Of a stretch of DNA of 64,000 nt, positions 22,855 to 33,192 are shown piece by piece. This stretch comes from Epiperipatus broadwayi (lineage: Eukaryota; Onychophora; Udeonychophora; Euonychophora; Peripatidae): positions 3,150,714-3,214,713 of the forward strand of contig JAQFVV010012506.1 in NCBI GenBank assembly GCA_028023455.1. Reading direction: 5' to 3'. Position numbers and translations under genes: made by a program. Every line of letters begins with the position of its first letter. Position 1 is the stretch's first letter. Under the pieces are notes generated by a model, which saw only the letters and a list, made by a program, of their open reading frames with translations, was not told the DNA's origin and searched no databases.

Positions 22855-25800
22855 TTAATCCAGCTTAATCAGGCTCCACGTGTTGTCAAATAAAAATCTG
22901 GAAGAGATTATTCTGTCCTTATGGCGAAATTCCTTTAGCTTGGAAATGAATGTGTCTTCAGGCTTGGGATGAGGAAAGGTAAACTTGTTGCGACATCTGG
23001 CCAACCAGATGGCATAAGTCAGAAAGGTTGAGAGTCTTGTGGTGACATAATCCCTGGACAGGAAGCAGCATTTAATATTTAAGATTTTGTTCAGGGAAAT
23101 GTGGCAGTGGTAAGTAATGAAAGTTCTGATTTTGTCATATGCTGGGCAATCATTTATCATATGATCAAAGGTTTCACAGGTTCTATGGCAGTTGTGACAC
23201 ATAGGATCTATATTCTTGAGGAATCTCCTGTAGTGCAGGAACCAGTTTGTCTGGAGTGAATTCAGGTTGATTTTTATGAGAAAGTCCAGGAACCTTGGCT
23301 CCAGCTTGAGATGCTTGAAAAACCTGGTGACCACATGATTGTTACCACCTAGGTAAGGAATGGTAGAGTTTTGTGTGGGAAATAGCAGGCCATGAGCATC
23401 CCAAATGGAGATTTTTTGTCTGAATACTAGGGAAGAGTGGCCATTGTGAGCGAAAAGATAGTCAAGTATCTGATTTAGCCAGCTTATCTTTGAAGGTGGA
23501 GGTCTGTCAGATGGAATGACTGGTTGTTCCGCTACAATCTGGGGAAATTTCTTTTGTAGGATGTGGATCAGAGAGTGGCACTTTTGGTAATATATAGAAA
23601 ATGTAGCATGCAATGACATATCATTATTTTTACTATGTCGCTGCATGCGTTCAATTCCTATGGCCGCTGTTTTACCATTCCACAACAGCCGTGCACAGAT
23701 TCGGTTGATTTTGGTATTGACAGCCTTTGTCATGTTAATTATGGGTAGATAGTAGCTAATCTTTGCCATTACCTTGATATTGAGGAGAGAGATTTTCCCT
23801 TGCAGTGATAAATAAACCTTGGCAAGGTTTTTAACTGTGTTGGTGGCGGCTTCAATGATGGAATTCTGTATTTGTATCGACATGGCTTGCGGTGACTTGT
23901 ATATGGGAAACCCCAAAAAGTTTTGGGGGTCTGCTGAGAAAGGCAATGATATCTTCTTGCCGGTGTTGATTTTCCATGCCGATGACTTGTTGAGGTTGAA
24001 GGAAAGTTTGGAGGATTCGGAAAATTTGTTGATTATTTGTATGAGAGGTTTTAGATATTTTTGGGAAGGTAAGGTGACAAGAATATCATCCATGTAGGCA
24101 AATGCTTTACAGTGTTTCTTCAGCTGGGGTATATAGATTCCTGGAAGTTCTGCCTCAATCTGTTTAAGAAGGGGGTTTAAGTAGAGTATAAATAGGAGAC
24201 CGCTAAGTGGAGATCCTTGGGGTATGGATTTTGAAGGAATAAAACCATCTGTAAAGAAACCATTCAGGGAAATGTGGACCAATCTGTTGTTTAGTAGATT
24301 GTCCAATATCTGAATGATTTGAGTAGGAATGTCTAGTGCTGAGAGGCAATTGAACAGGATGTTGACATCTACTGAATCAAATGCTTCAGAGATGTCTAAC
24401 TGAACAGCAATGGGTTTGTATAGATTCTTGGATCTGATATGATCACAGAGAATTTTTACCTCCCCGATTGCAGAGAGTGTGGATGAGCCCTTCTTTGCAA
24501 ATTGCAACTGGGATATGTTGTCCAGAATAACATCTTGTATTTTCTCCTTGATCACACCTTCAATGACCTTTAACAGGATTGGGGTCATGGAGATTGGTCT
24601 TATGCTAGATAGAGCAGATGCATCCTGGTTTTTCTTAACAAAGGGGACCATCGCTATGGGATAAAGTTTGGGGGTGATTTTTTTGCTGTTTGCAAGATGG
24701 TTAATTAGTTTTAATACTATGGGAGCTGTGAAATTCTTAAGGTGCATAAGTATGAACTTTGGAATGCCATGTAGTCCTGGATGGACATTGGACGGTAGGA
24801 CGGCCAGGCGGTTTTTGATGTTTGTTATTGTTATTCCATGTTCATTGTTTTGTGATGTCTCATGCCACTGATTTGTGGGGTAGGTAACAGAGTTTGATAG
24901 GCAGTTTTTGAAATATGACTCTATTTGAATGTGTAAGTACAGCCTAGCATTCTTTGTTGCTATTATTTCAGCAATCGCAGCTTGTTTCTGCTTGTACTGT
25001 GTTTTAAGTAATAGGAGGTTGTCTGTAGTACCATCACTTGAGAAGTTTTTAATCCTATGGTGAAGCAAATCAAGCTCATTCATCAGGGTTGTTGACCTTT
25101 TATGTTTTTTGGTGTGCTGTATGATTATGGTTTGGAGGATGCCTGTGAAGGCGAACCAGGCTTCCTCAGGATTTATGTTAAGAATGTCAATTTTTTCAAA
25201 GAGTATGTAGGCATCTGAGAAGACAGCTTCCGTGGCAGTAGCTTTAGTTATGATTCTGATTGTTTTATTGTAGTCTATGGGAGTGTAAAAGTCCAGATCT
25301 AGAGACGCTATCAGGGCAAGATGGTCTGAGAAGGGAACAGGTTGAAGCTTGGCTTCCAAACCATAGTGCAGCTCTGAGGTGTAAAACATTAGGTCAATCA
25401 GTGTTCTAGAGCTCTTCGTATAGAATGAGTATGCATCCACAGGGAAGAAACCTCTGCCATTTATGAAACCCCTGGCTAAGAGATGGAGGTATTTCCATGT
25501 GAACACATCATATTGCAGGTTGAAGTCCCCCAAGAGGATTGTAGGGCCTGTGTTGTTTGCAGTGATGAGATTTATGATGTGTATTATTCTAGAATAAGTC
25601 AATGGGTTGTTCTGGCAGTATACGTATATTGCAATGAATTCACTAGATTGGTATATAAGCTTGATTGCAATGAGATTGGCATCATGGTAAAGCACTTTAT
25701 ATGAAGAAGGTGGTTTCCTGTTATTAATGATGATTCCTACCCCTCCAGCAGCTGATGTATTAGTAGACAGAAGAGTGAAGCCCAGTTTTGAAAGTTCGAG

Positions 25801-25960
25801 AATTATGTGAGGGTTGGAGTTTAGGTGATATTTGGTCTCTCCTAAGAATAAAATATGAGGAGATGTAAGAAGGAAAAAAATGCCTAATCGCATATAAACA
25901 GTCAGTAGAATTAATTCCCCTGATGTTAAGATCAATGATTTGGCACTTGATCCTATCCAT
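22855..25960 (-). CDS. LINE ORF2: APE endonuclease, reverse transcriptase, CCHC finger (one frameshift near the start)
   Basis: The long frame covers 22855-25935 (1026 residues counted from an internal Met). Endonuclease residues are all present: E of LGETK (~33), GDFN (136-139), LIDLMF with D (~181) and FSDH (202-205). RT motifs: A, LDISEAFDSVD (513-523); B, PQGSPLSGLLF (572-582); C, AYMDDILV (613-620). The C-terminal finger is C-x2-C-x8-H-x4-C (~913-930). The true start is probably ATG 25958-25960, MDRIKCQIIDLNIRGINS, which supplies the missing first strand of the endonuclease (the [LI]NIRG motif) but lies in another frame. The two frames meet at a seven-T run (25874-25880), consistent with one extra base. 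The protein nicks target DNA and reverse-transcribes its own RNA. Intact otherwise; the frameshift is either a real mutation or a homopolymer error. Confidence 0.9.
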
Positions 25961-26073
25961 AAAGATTATTGCTGCTTGGTTTTACCGCCAGCGGAATCTT
26001 TGATTGAAGGTTGTAATGGTCCTTGTGATCACTGAATTTCTGATCTGGCAAGGATGGCCTGTGGAGATCAGCT

Positions 26074-29000
26074 CTAAAGAGCTGTTTCATTGTGTGATTC
26101 ATGACTGAGAGAGTTTTTTGGTGTGCTTTGTACCTTCCTCTTGTTTTTTTCCAGAATAGAATTTACACTGTAGGGAAAGGAGAACTTTAGGTAGTTTGGC
26201 TCGGAAGCAGGAGATAGGTGTGAGTCCTCTTCTTCAGAGTAGGCCTTTGAAAGTTTGGAAGATTTTTGTTTATTATTAGCATTAGGGGGTAGGTTGAGAT
26301 CCATGTCTGAGACATAGTCAAAGATGGGTGGTGAAGATCTATTTTTTGTAGGTGTGGGAGCTTTCATATGGGATGAATTTGTATAGGATATTGATAGTTT
26401 TGATGCGTCCATTATAGATTTAGTATTAGAAACCGTAGGTTTTGATCTTAGAGGTATTGGGGTTCTGAGTGCATTGTTATGGTCTTGATGGTCCATGCTG
26501 AGAGGTGCATCATCTGTATTGTCAGAAGAGATTGTTTGATTTTTGTGTCTAGAGGCATTATTTGGTTCTTTTGGTTTTGAGCCTTTTGGTAAGTTGTCTG
26601 GTTTCTGTGAGTTATCTCTGGGCTTGGAGCCATTTGGGTTTTGATATGCTATTTGTATCTGTTTGCTGTCATTGGATGGTTTTCCCTTGAGTTTATTAGG
26701 ATTCATAAAGTCTTTGGTGTTGGTTACTCTACTGTAGGATTCAACTTCAGCTTCAACAGTATGCAGGCCTGGAGTGTTTGTGGTTAGCATTTCATTATGT
26801 GTGACATTAGCAGGTGTGAGTGTATGAGGTGCTTTACATTTGTGAAACTTATTTTCCTTTTGACCACAAGAGGTGCATATTTTTGCTGGGCATTCTTTTA
26901 TGAGATGTGTTCTTAGGCCACAATGAAAACATTGCGGCCTGACGCCAACGAAGGAAAGTATCATTGGACAACCTTTTGCTTTAATGGTAGTTGGTATGTC
27001 AGTGGGCCCTAGGCCTTTTCTTAGTTGAATTTGAAATGATGCAGTGTTGGATAGGATGGACTTGATCGTCTTGTCTACTGGCAGATATGAAAAATTCTGG
27101 ATTTTCCCGTAAGGTAAAAGGATTTCTTGGAGGAGATTATTGTCAAGGCCCATGATACAATTCTTGAGGGTTCCGATAAGGGTAGCAGGTCTGTTTGTAT
27201 CAACATATATAAGGAATTTGTTGTCTAGTTTTTTGAAATTTGATTTAAATTCATTTCGAAAGGCCCAAGTGGCAAATTCAACAGCAATGTATCTGTCGTT
27301 TGGGTGAGTGAGGATCCGGTGTATGCCCTCTGTTAATTTGTATTGTTTTATTAATTCGTATAGTGCTGTAATGGGGAATTTATGGAGTGAGCAATTTGGT
27401 TCTGTCACTGCCAGAACAACACTTTTATCATTGTGGTAGTTTACTAAGGATTTGAGGAGGGTTGGAGGTATTGTTTGGTTGAAGTCAACACAGAGGCCTT
27501 GGTATTGTTTCTCAGTGAAGTCATTTATGGAGAATTCATCGGTCTCAAGCCCCAAGAAGGTTTGATTTTCCTGTTGTAGATTTTTTAGTTTTAGTATATC
27601 TAACATGGTAAGGTCGTGATTAATTTTACTTGCTGTTCCGGGTATGGAGCAGGTTTCATTGTATGAATTAGTTTTTAAGTTGTTGGTATTTTGTATAGAC
27701 TTAGATGGACTTGTAGTACCAATTTTTGCTATGTTAGCATATGATATGTGGCTCCTAGATGAACTGTTAGCCATTGTATTACAGTTTTTTTCAATAGGTG
27801 TTATGTGAGGAAGGTAATTTAGATCACTCTGTGTCAAATCTAGTGTTGGGTTTGTCTGCTTGATTGTTGGATAGTTTCCCTTATGACCGGTATGGAAAAT
27901 TTTATTTTGATCTTCTCTCTGAGAGTAAGAGGGAAGAGTTGGGAATTCATCTATAGAAAGTGGCATGCTTTGTAAGGAAGTATTTTGAACACTAGTTGTA
28001 TTGGTATGTTTTAATACGGGTTCCGGTATTGTATTACGCATGTGTGTTGTTTCAGAACTATATTTATTTATAGTATCAGTTTTGGGTGAGTTTGAATTAG
28101 TTAAAAAGTTGTTTTCAGACGGTAAATTGTTCGCAGGGTTAATTTTTGGTTGAGTCTCACGTTTATTCCTAGTTGAATGCGTCGATACGGGAAGTGGCAC
28201 TATTGCGTTATTTTCTGTTGAATCTTCAGATATTAGTGTAGTATTATCATTAATATATGAGCTGCAGCTATTTGTTTCTGTGTATTTTTTAGTTTTGGTG
28301 CCTTTATTATTTAATTTATGTGCCGGTTCAGGCCAATGGATTACGTCCGTATTAAAATTTTTTTCTTTAGTACCTTGTTTATCCGCTACGAGTGACGGGC
28401 CAGTAGAAGTGTAGCCTGTTGAACAGTATTTGTCATTATTCACTGTAGCGTCTGAAAACTCGTGGATCATTTCTGAGATTGTTTGTTTGGAGGTCTTTAT
28501 TTTAGGTATATTATGATGTGAATTTTGTTTATTATTACTATTACAGTTAAAATCTATATTATTTTTATCATTTATTTCCGTAGATATTTCGTTGGTTTTA
28601 GAATCGCTAATGACATGGCTTTCCGGTATTAACTGAGGCTGGTAAGAATAATTTTTATGTTTATTATCAGTAATATTTGTGACGTTGAGGTTAGCTGTTG
28701 TATTATGCTTGGTCTCATGTACCTTAATTAGCATCTTGTGTGTACAATTGGTTTCACAAAGCTTACATAAATCTTCCACTGTATTTACGCTGTCTTCGTT
28801 TTTGTTTGTGTCATCGGATGTCGTTGCGATTTTTTGCTTTCCATATTTTTCTATAGCACTTGAATTATCGGAGGCCGGATTTTGGTTATTAGTGCTAGAA
28901 GGTTTATTTCCTTTTATGATTTGAGAGTTCATTTTTAAGCAAGTTTGTGATATTTTTTCAACTTGAATGCAACCTTCAGAGTTTTGATTGGATGTTACGC

Positions 29001-29730
29001 TGTTGTCTAAAGTATATTCCACCACATTGGCAATTACGTTAACATTTGAAACATTTGCATGCGCTTCGGGAATGGTAGGGCCTATGCTAGAAACATTGTT
29101 GGCTTTCAGTATTTTCAGCAGCCTAAGGTTAGTATTCCGGTATTTAGGCACGCTATGTGAATAAAATTTCTTAGTATTAATGGTAACGTTGGAACTCTGT
29201 GAGTTTTCAGCACTGTTGTTTAAGTCATAGCCTATGCCTAGGTCTATGTTACCCTTCAGGCTCTGGATAACGTTCAAATTCACGGAGTACTCTGTGACTT
29301 CAGATTTTGTTGTTTTAACTCTATTGCAATTATCAGATTCATTTACATTTTTATTTTTTATTAGATCTTGGGAATACATATAGTCATGATTATTATCATT
29401 GTAATTAAGCATTGTATGAGAAGTATCAACTTTACTCTGATCTTTCGGCAGGTTTACTGTTTCTTTATTAGGTTCTAGACCCTTTATGATGTTTCTAAAT
29501 AATTTCTTTTTTTTTAAATGTCTGTTGCATTTTTTTGATATTTTTAGTTTATATAATGCTTGACTCTTTTTTGGCTTCGAATTAACGAAGCTAATTCTTT
29601 TAGATTTATCATTTATTCTGGGAGATCTTTTTTTATTTTTTATTGTGATTTTACCACTGTTAATTGTGCTATCAAGAGGTTCAAAACATATCCCATATTT
29701 CATATTGTGGGCTAAATTTCCCACATCCAT
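26074..29730 (-). CDS. LINE ORF1: gag-like nucleic-acid-binding protein, 1218 residues
   Basis: Minus-strand ORF with no interruption. Residues ~26-85 are very Lys/Arg-rich. Residues ~90-740 are low-complexity Asn/Ser/Thr-rich. A folded part spans ~745-930 (…LLPYGKIQNFSYLPVDK…, RRM-like in spacing), then two knuckles: CFHCGLRTHLIKEC (934-947, C-x2-C-x4-H-x4-C) and CTSCGQKENKFHKC (952-965, a variant with C-x2-C-x7-H-x-C). The tail (~966-1218) is again Ser/Pro/Asn-rich. The folded part plus knuckles resembles LINE ORF1/ZCCHC3-like proteins that coat element RNA. The Met at 29730 is the first in frame after the 5' UTR. The length is unusual, since many ORF1 proteins are a third to a half as long. 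It is separated from ORF2 by about 113 bp, so ORF2 needs reinitiation or another non-standard translation route. Confidence 0.9.
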   Translation of the reverse strand: MDVGNLAHNMKYGICFEPLDSTINSGKITIKNKKRSPRINDKSKRISFVNSKPKKSQALYKLKISKKCNRHLKKKKLFRNIIKGLEPNKETVNLPKDQSKVDTSHTMLNYNDNNHDYMYSQDLIKNKNVNESDNCNRVKTTKSEVTEYSVNLNVIQSLKGNIDLGIGYDLNNSAENSQSSNVTINTKKFYSHSVPKYRNTNLRLLKILKANNVSSIGPTIPEAHANVSNVNVIANVVEYTLDNSVTSNQNSEGCIQVEKISQTCLKMNSQIIKGNKPSSTNNQNPASDNSSAIEKYGKQKIATTSDDTNKNEDSVNTVEDLCKLCETNCTHKMLIKVHETKHNTTANLNVTNITDNKHKNYSYQPQLIPESHVISDSKTNEISTEINDKNNIDFNCNSNNKQNSHHNIPKIKTSKQTISEMIHEFSDATVNNDKYCSTGYTSTGPSLVADKQGTKEKNFNTDVIHWPEPAHKLNNKGTKTKKYTETNSCSSYINDNTTLISEDSTENNAIVPLPVSTHSTRNKRETQPKINPANNLPSENNFLTNSNSPKTDTINKYSSETTHMRNTIPEPVLKHTNTTSVQNTSLQSMPLSIDEFPTLPSYSQREDQNKIFHTGHKGNYPTIKQTNPTLDLTQSDLNYLPHITPIEKNCNTMANSSSRSHISYANIAKIGTTSPSKSIQNTNNLKTNSYNETCSIPGTASKINHDLTMLDILKLKNLQQENQTFLGLETDEFSINDFTEKQYQGLCVDFNQTIPPTLLKSLVNYHNDKSVVLAVTEPNCSLHKFPITALYELIKQYKLTEGIHRILTHPNDRYIAVEFATWAFRNEFKSNFKKLDNKFLIYVDTNRPATLIGTLKNCIMGLDNNLLQEILLPYGKIQNFSYLPVDKTIKSILSNTASFQIQLRKGLGPTDIPTTIKAKGCPMILSFVGVRPQCFHCGLRTHLIKECPAKICTSCGQKENKFHKCKAPHTLTPANVTHNEMLTTNTPGLHTVEAEVESYSRVTNTKDFMNPNKLKGKPSNDSKQIQIAYQNPNGSKPRDNSQKPDNLPKGSKPKEPNNASRHKNQTISSDNTDDAPLSMDHQDHNNALRTPIPLRSKPTVSNTKSIMDASKLSISYTNSSHMKAPTPTKNRSSPPIFDYVSDMDLNLPPNANNKQKSSKLSKAYSEEEDSHLSPASEPNYLKFSFPYSVNSILEKNKRKVQSTPKNSLSHESHNETAL

Positions 29731-29870
29731 CAGAACTATATTAATAAAACCCTTACCTTAACCAATAAAGATGAGATTTGTTGGATGGCTGGCTTTCTAA
29801 GGGCTTTTGAATTAAAATTCTTCGCAGAGCTGAGGTAGATGGCTGCCAACTTAGTCAATTGTAGGTGGCG
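29731..29870 (-). other. LINE 5' UTR / internal promoter region
   Basis: About 140 bp between the target-site duplication and the ORF1 ATG, GC-richer than its surroundings. Autonomous LINEs carry an internal promoter here, and no core element can be named from the sequence. Confidence 0.6.
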
Positions 29871-29884
29871 TACCTACATTTTAT
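29871..29884. repeat. target-site duplication, right copy (tacctacattttat)
   Basis: Perfect 14-bp match to 22725-22738, immediately upstream of the 5' end of the minus-strand LINE. Confidence 0.9.
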
Positions 29885-30169
29885 ACTGACTAGATGGTGA
29901 TTACTTGACATTTAGTAATTAATGCTGGAGACACCAAAGTGTAGCTTATAATTCATTGTAATGGGTTCCAATAATGATTTTTACACATATACTGTGAGTA
30001 AAAACAGAGGTGCTTTTTGTGAATGACTAGTTTGTTTTTGATGATGAGATTTAGTATAAACATATATACAGCATATTCTGTACCATTAAAAATGATACCC
30101 AGCATAGGACGCTATTCAATAAAAATATTTAAAAACTATATAAATATAAAAATAATCATTTCAGTAGCC

Positions 30170-31500
30170 GATTTTTCCACACAATAGACTCACCTAATCC
30201 AGGCTCTAATAATAAATAGATAGCAAAAGATTGTGCATTATGATATCTATCCAATGCCTTTCCATCCTATATCCAAAACTAGTTTCTAGCTTAGAGCTCT
30301 TGTCAATGAAGAGCTTTTATTTAGGAGCAGTGTGTCTAGATATTTGGATCTAATTCACTTTTCCAGCATGTATCTTTTACCTTTTTAATTACCTATAAAG
30401 ATGTTATCCTAAATTGAAAACACAATAATGTTATCCAAGTGAATCTGCTTTTATGGTCATACAAATCTGAATTATGTTCAGAATTTTTATGTTTTCAATT
30501 CTTTGGTATTTTAATAAATAATCCTCATTACAGCTAGGATTCATATAAAACCATTATATCACATGATCACTTTTCTTATGCCTATACAAGCTGTTAAAGA
30601 GTAGCAAATATTTTCATACAATAAGCCATCTAATACAAGTTCTAACAGTCAGTAGATGCTACAAAATATAGAGATAGTAAGCTGGATTCAAATCAATATG
30701 ACTATGAAGTGAATTAGTTTGAATTAGGAAGATTATTGTGTTTTCAATTAATTACACATGTAAATGGGAGGTAGTGGTTAATTGTATTAGGTCTAATGAT
30801 CCAGGTGTATTGTTCTCATATAAAAAGCTTTTCACTGGTAAAAGCTAAAAACTAGTGTTTGGTATATTGGAAGAGAGTGTACTGTATAGAGATTATAATG
30901 CAGAACCTTCTAGACCTATTGATTGAAAGAGCTTTTATTAGGTGGCACTATTGTGTAGAAATATTTGTTAGTGTTTTAACAGCTTATATAAGCATGAGAA
31001 CGAGTGATTATGTGATGTTTTAATAGTTTAATAATCTTAGTCAAAGGATAATGATGACAATATTATTTAAAACGCATAAAAATATATAGATACTGAAATG
31101 AATTCTCATCTGTATGATTATATGGGCAAATTAACTTGGTTTTAAAATATTATTGTGTTTTCAATTTGGGCTAATAGCTTTATACTGAACCAAAAGGTAA
31201 AAGATATGTGTCATAAGAGTGACTTAGATCCAAAGATCTAGATGCACTGTTTCCAGATCCTCACTGATGAAAGCTGTAAGCCAAAACTAGTCTGAGAATA
31301 TTGGATGGAAAAGTACTGGTTAGAGATTATAATGCACAATCTTCTAGTAATTATTAATTATGATGTCTTGCATTGAGTAGCATTATTATGTGGAGAAAAT
31401 GCTACTGTTTTAACTGCTTGTGTAAGCATAAAAAAGGTGATCATGTGGGATTTTAATAATCTTGTTACTAGTAAAATTATGTAAAAATATATTAAGTTAA
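30170..31500. repeat. diverged repeat block: one inverted and two tandem copies of a ~390-bp unit
   Basis: Two head-to-tail copies, about 30715-31115 and 31116-31500, share attattgtgttttcaatt near the start, then aaaactagt, then tggaagagagtgtact / tggatggaaaagtact, then agagattataatgca and aacagcttatataagcat / aactgcttgtgtaagcat. An inverted copy at about 30170-30530 carries the complement (gattgtgcattatgata; tccaaaactagttt). A partial copy is at 35.8 kb. No coding sequence. It is probably a dispersed non-autonomous repeat. Confidence 0.7.
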
Positions 31501-31789
31501 AAATAATTTATATTAATAAGTTTAAAGTTAGGAAAAAATACAAATAAAAATAATAGAAAAAGTACAACTATGGAATAAAATAAAAATCCCAGAAACAGTG
31601 CACAGGAAAAGCAAAAGATAGAAAATTCAAGACCACACATGAAGCAGAATATTGGCATAGATGTAATTATAAAATAAATGGAACGAATGATAAAAAATGC
31701 AAAGAAGATATAGAAAAATGTAGTAAATAACAAAAAATTTTTGAAAAGGATAAATAGGATAAAAAAGAAACTTAAAAAAACAAAGACTA

Positions 31790-31855
31790 GAAATGAAAAT
31801 AATAAATAAAAGATTGAATGATCATAGAAGTCATGATTCCTGTTTTAATATTTAT
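31790..31855 (+). repeat. dispersed short repeat, copy 1
   Basis: Shares aaaagattgaatgatcat, then aagtcatgat and tgttttaatattt, with 34135-34200. The second copy lies about 2.3 kb away in the same orientation. Confidence 0.7.
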
Positions 31856-31889
31856 TATTATTATTTAATGCTTTTACAATATTTGTTTG

Positions 31890-32062
31890 TATTTTTATAT
31901 TGGACTATTTCCATCATCCAATATGTGTATTGAATGTCTTTAGAAAAAAATAACTTTATTTAAATATTCGAAATACATTTGGAATACTTAAATAAAGTTA
32001 AAGTTTTTTTAAAGACATTCAATACACATATTGGATGATGGAAATAGTCCAATATAAAAATA
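31890..32062. repeat. near-perfect inverted repeat (foldback element), 173 bp
   Basis: Left arm from 31890 (tatttttatattggac…) is matched by the right arm ending at 32062 (…gtccaatataaaaata). The arms include ccatcatccaatatgtgt and its complement, and end in taactttatttaa / ttaaataaagtta around a central segment of about 24 bp. Arms of 70-75 bp with few mismatches can fold into a long stable hairpin. It looks like a MITE or foldback element. Confidence 0.9.
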
Positions 32063-32149
32063 GAACTAGAATACTATCATCACAAACCTTCTGAAAAACA
32101 CAATATCTTTTGTTTGTATGTTTGATGTAAACACTTGGAATCACTTTTA

Positions 32150-32650
32150 TTATTTAAGTTAGAATAAAATTTTAAAATTGAGATATAATACATTTACATT
32201 CAATAGAATTGGTTCATATTTAATATGTAAAAAAGAAATACTAGACAAAGCAATATGGGACTATAACATTTTAGATAGATTACCCAGTTTGTCAGATTTG
32301 GACCAGTGGGTATGGAAATTTTGAATATTTTGATATCAAATTCACAATTTATTTTCAGAACTTTAATGTTTTATCAGATGTTCATAAGAGGAAGGTATAA
32401 ATATTTTTTTAAAAGTTATAATAACATTTTAAAATTGAGATTTTAATATAATATGTTGAAATTTTGTATATTTTTTTTAACACTACCTAAGTTATAAGGT
32501 ACTATAAGATTTATATATGTGACTTAATTTTTTTAGATATAAAATACTGAGTGGGAAAATTTTGAATATTTTGATATCAAGTTTAAATTTGTTCTTAGAT
32601 CTGTGGTCTTTAAATAATGCACAAAAGTTTTTTGGTTTCAATTGAAAACT
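32150..32650 (+). repeat. diverged tandem duplication, ~245-bp unit
   Basis: Units at about 32165-32400 and 32430-32650 share ttttaaaattgaga followed by gaaaattttgaatatttt and gatatcaa, each again followed by tcagaact / ttagatct. They are AT-rich, non-coding and old. Confidence 0.6.
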
Positions 32651-33123
32651 TAATTTAAGTTAGAATAAACTAAACTGAGTTTACAATAGATAGTTTGCTA
32701 AGCTTTCTAAAAAAAATTACAAAAAAAAGTCAACCACTTTCAACAAAAAAATGTCTTCATATTTTAGGTTAATTAGGGCTATATCATAAACATATATAAT
32801 TATACACACATACTCAATGTGATATATATAATACATCAATAGTATACATATCAACTTAATGTAGGAATATCTAGTAATATATATATAAACTGTAAGTGTC
32901 AAATTGATTTAAAGTAAAATCATACATATTAAGTAAAGTTTGTTTACAATATAGTTTTGGTAAGTGCCTTTTTAAAAAAAATAAAAAATTCCAATCAAAA
33001 AAAAAAAGTCATACATTTTTCATTTAAAATAAGATTTTCATAATTTAGTCACTTAATGATTTATTATATACATATATTATTATGAATACATACTAAATAT
33101 GATATATACATAAGGGACATATT

Positions 33124-33192
33124 ATTAACTTATAGAAGATATATATATATATATATATTATTAACTTATAGAAGATATATATATATATATAC
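33124..33192. repeat. tandem duplication including (TA)n
   Basis: The phrase ttattaacttatagaaga followed by a (TA)n run occurs twice in succession, which looks like a slippage or unequal-exchange duplication. Confidence 0.85.

Larger units (their letters stand above)
22739..29870 (-). mobile_element. full-length two-ORF LINE (non-LTR retrotransposon), 7.13 kb
   Basis: A perfect 14-bp direct repeat brackets the element, which sets both ends to within a base or so. On the minus strand: a 5' UTR of about 140 bp starting CGCCACCTAC, a 1218-residue ORF1 with CCHC knuckles, a spacer of about 113 bp, ORF2 with APE-type endonuclease, RT and a C-terminal CCHC zinc finger, and a 3' UTR of about 116 bp with TCAATAAAATT ending in a short A/T-rich tail. 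There is no RNase H domain. The RT core (LDISEAFD, PQGSPLSG, YMDD) and C-terminal finger fit the L1/Tx1/jockey-like group, and I cannot choose the clade by eye. Both ORFs are nearly intact, so the insertion is young. Confidence 0.95.

Noticed and set aside
23819-24871. Plus-strand open frames of 60-90 codons inside the LINE
   Set aside because: Shadows of the long minus-strand ORF2, which has the motifs.
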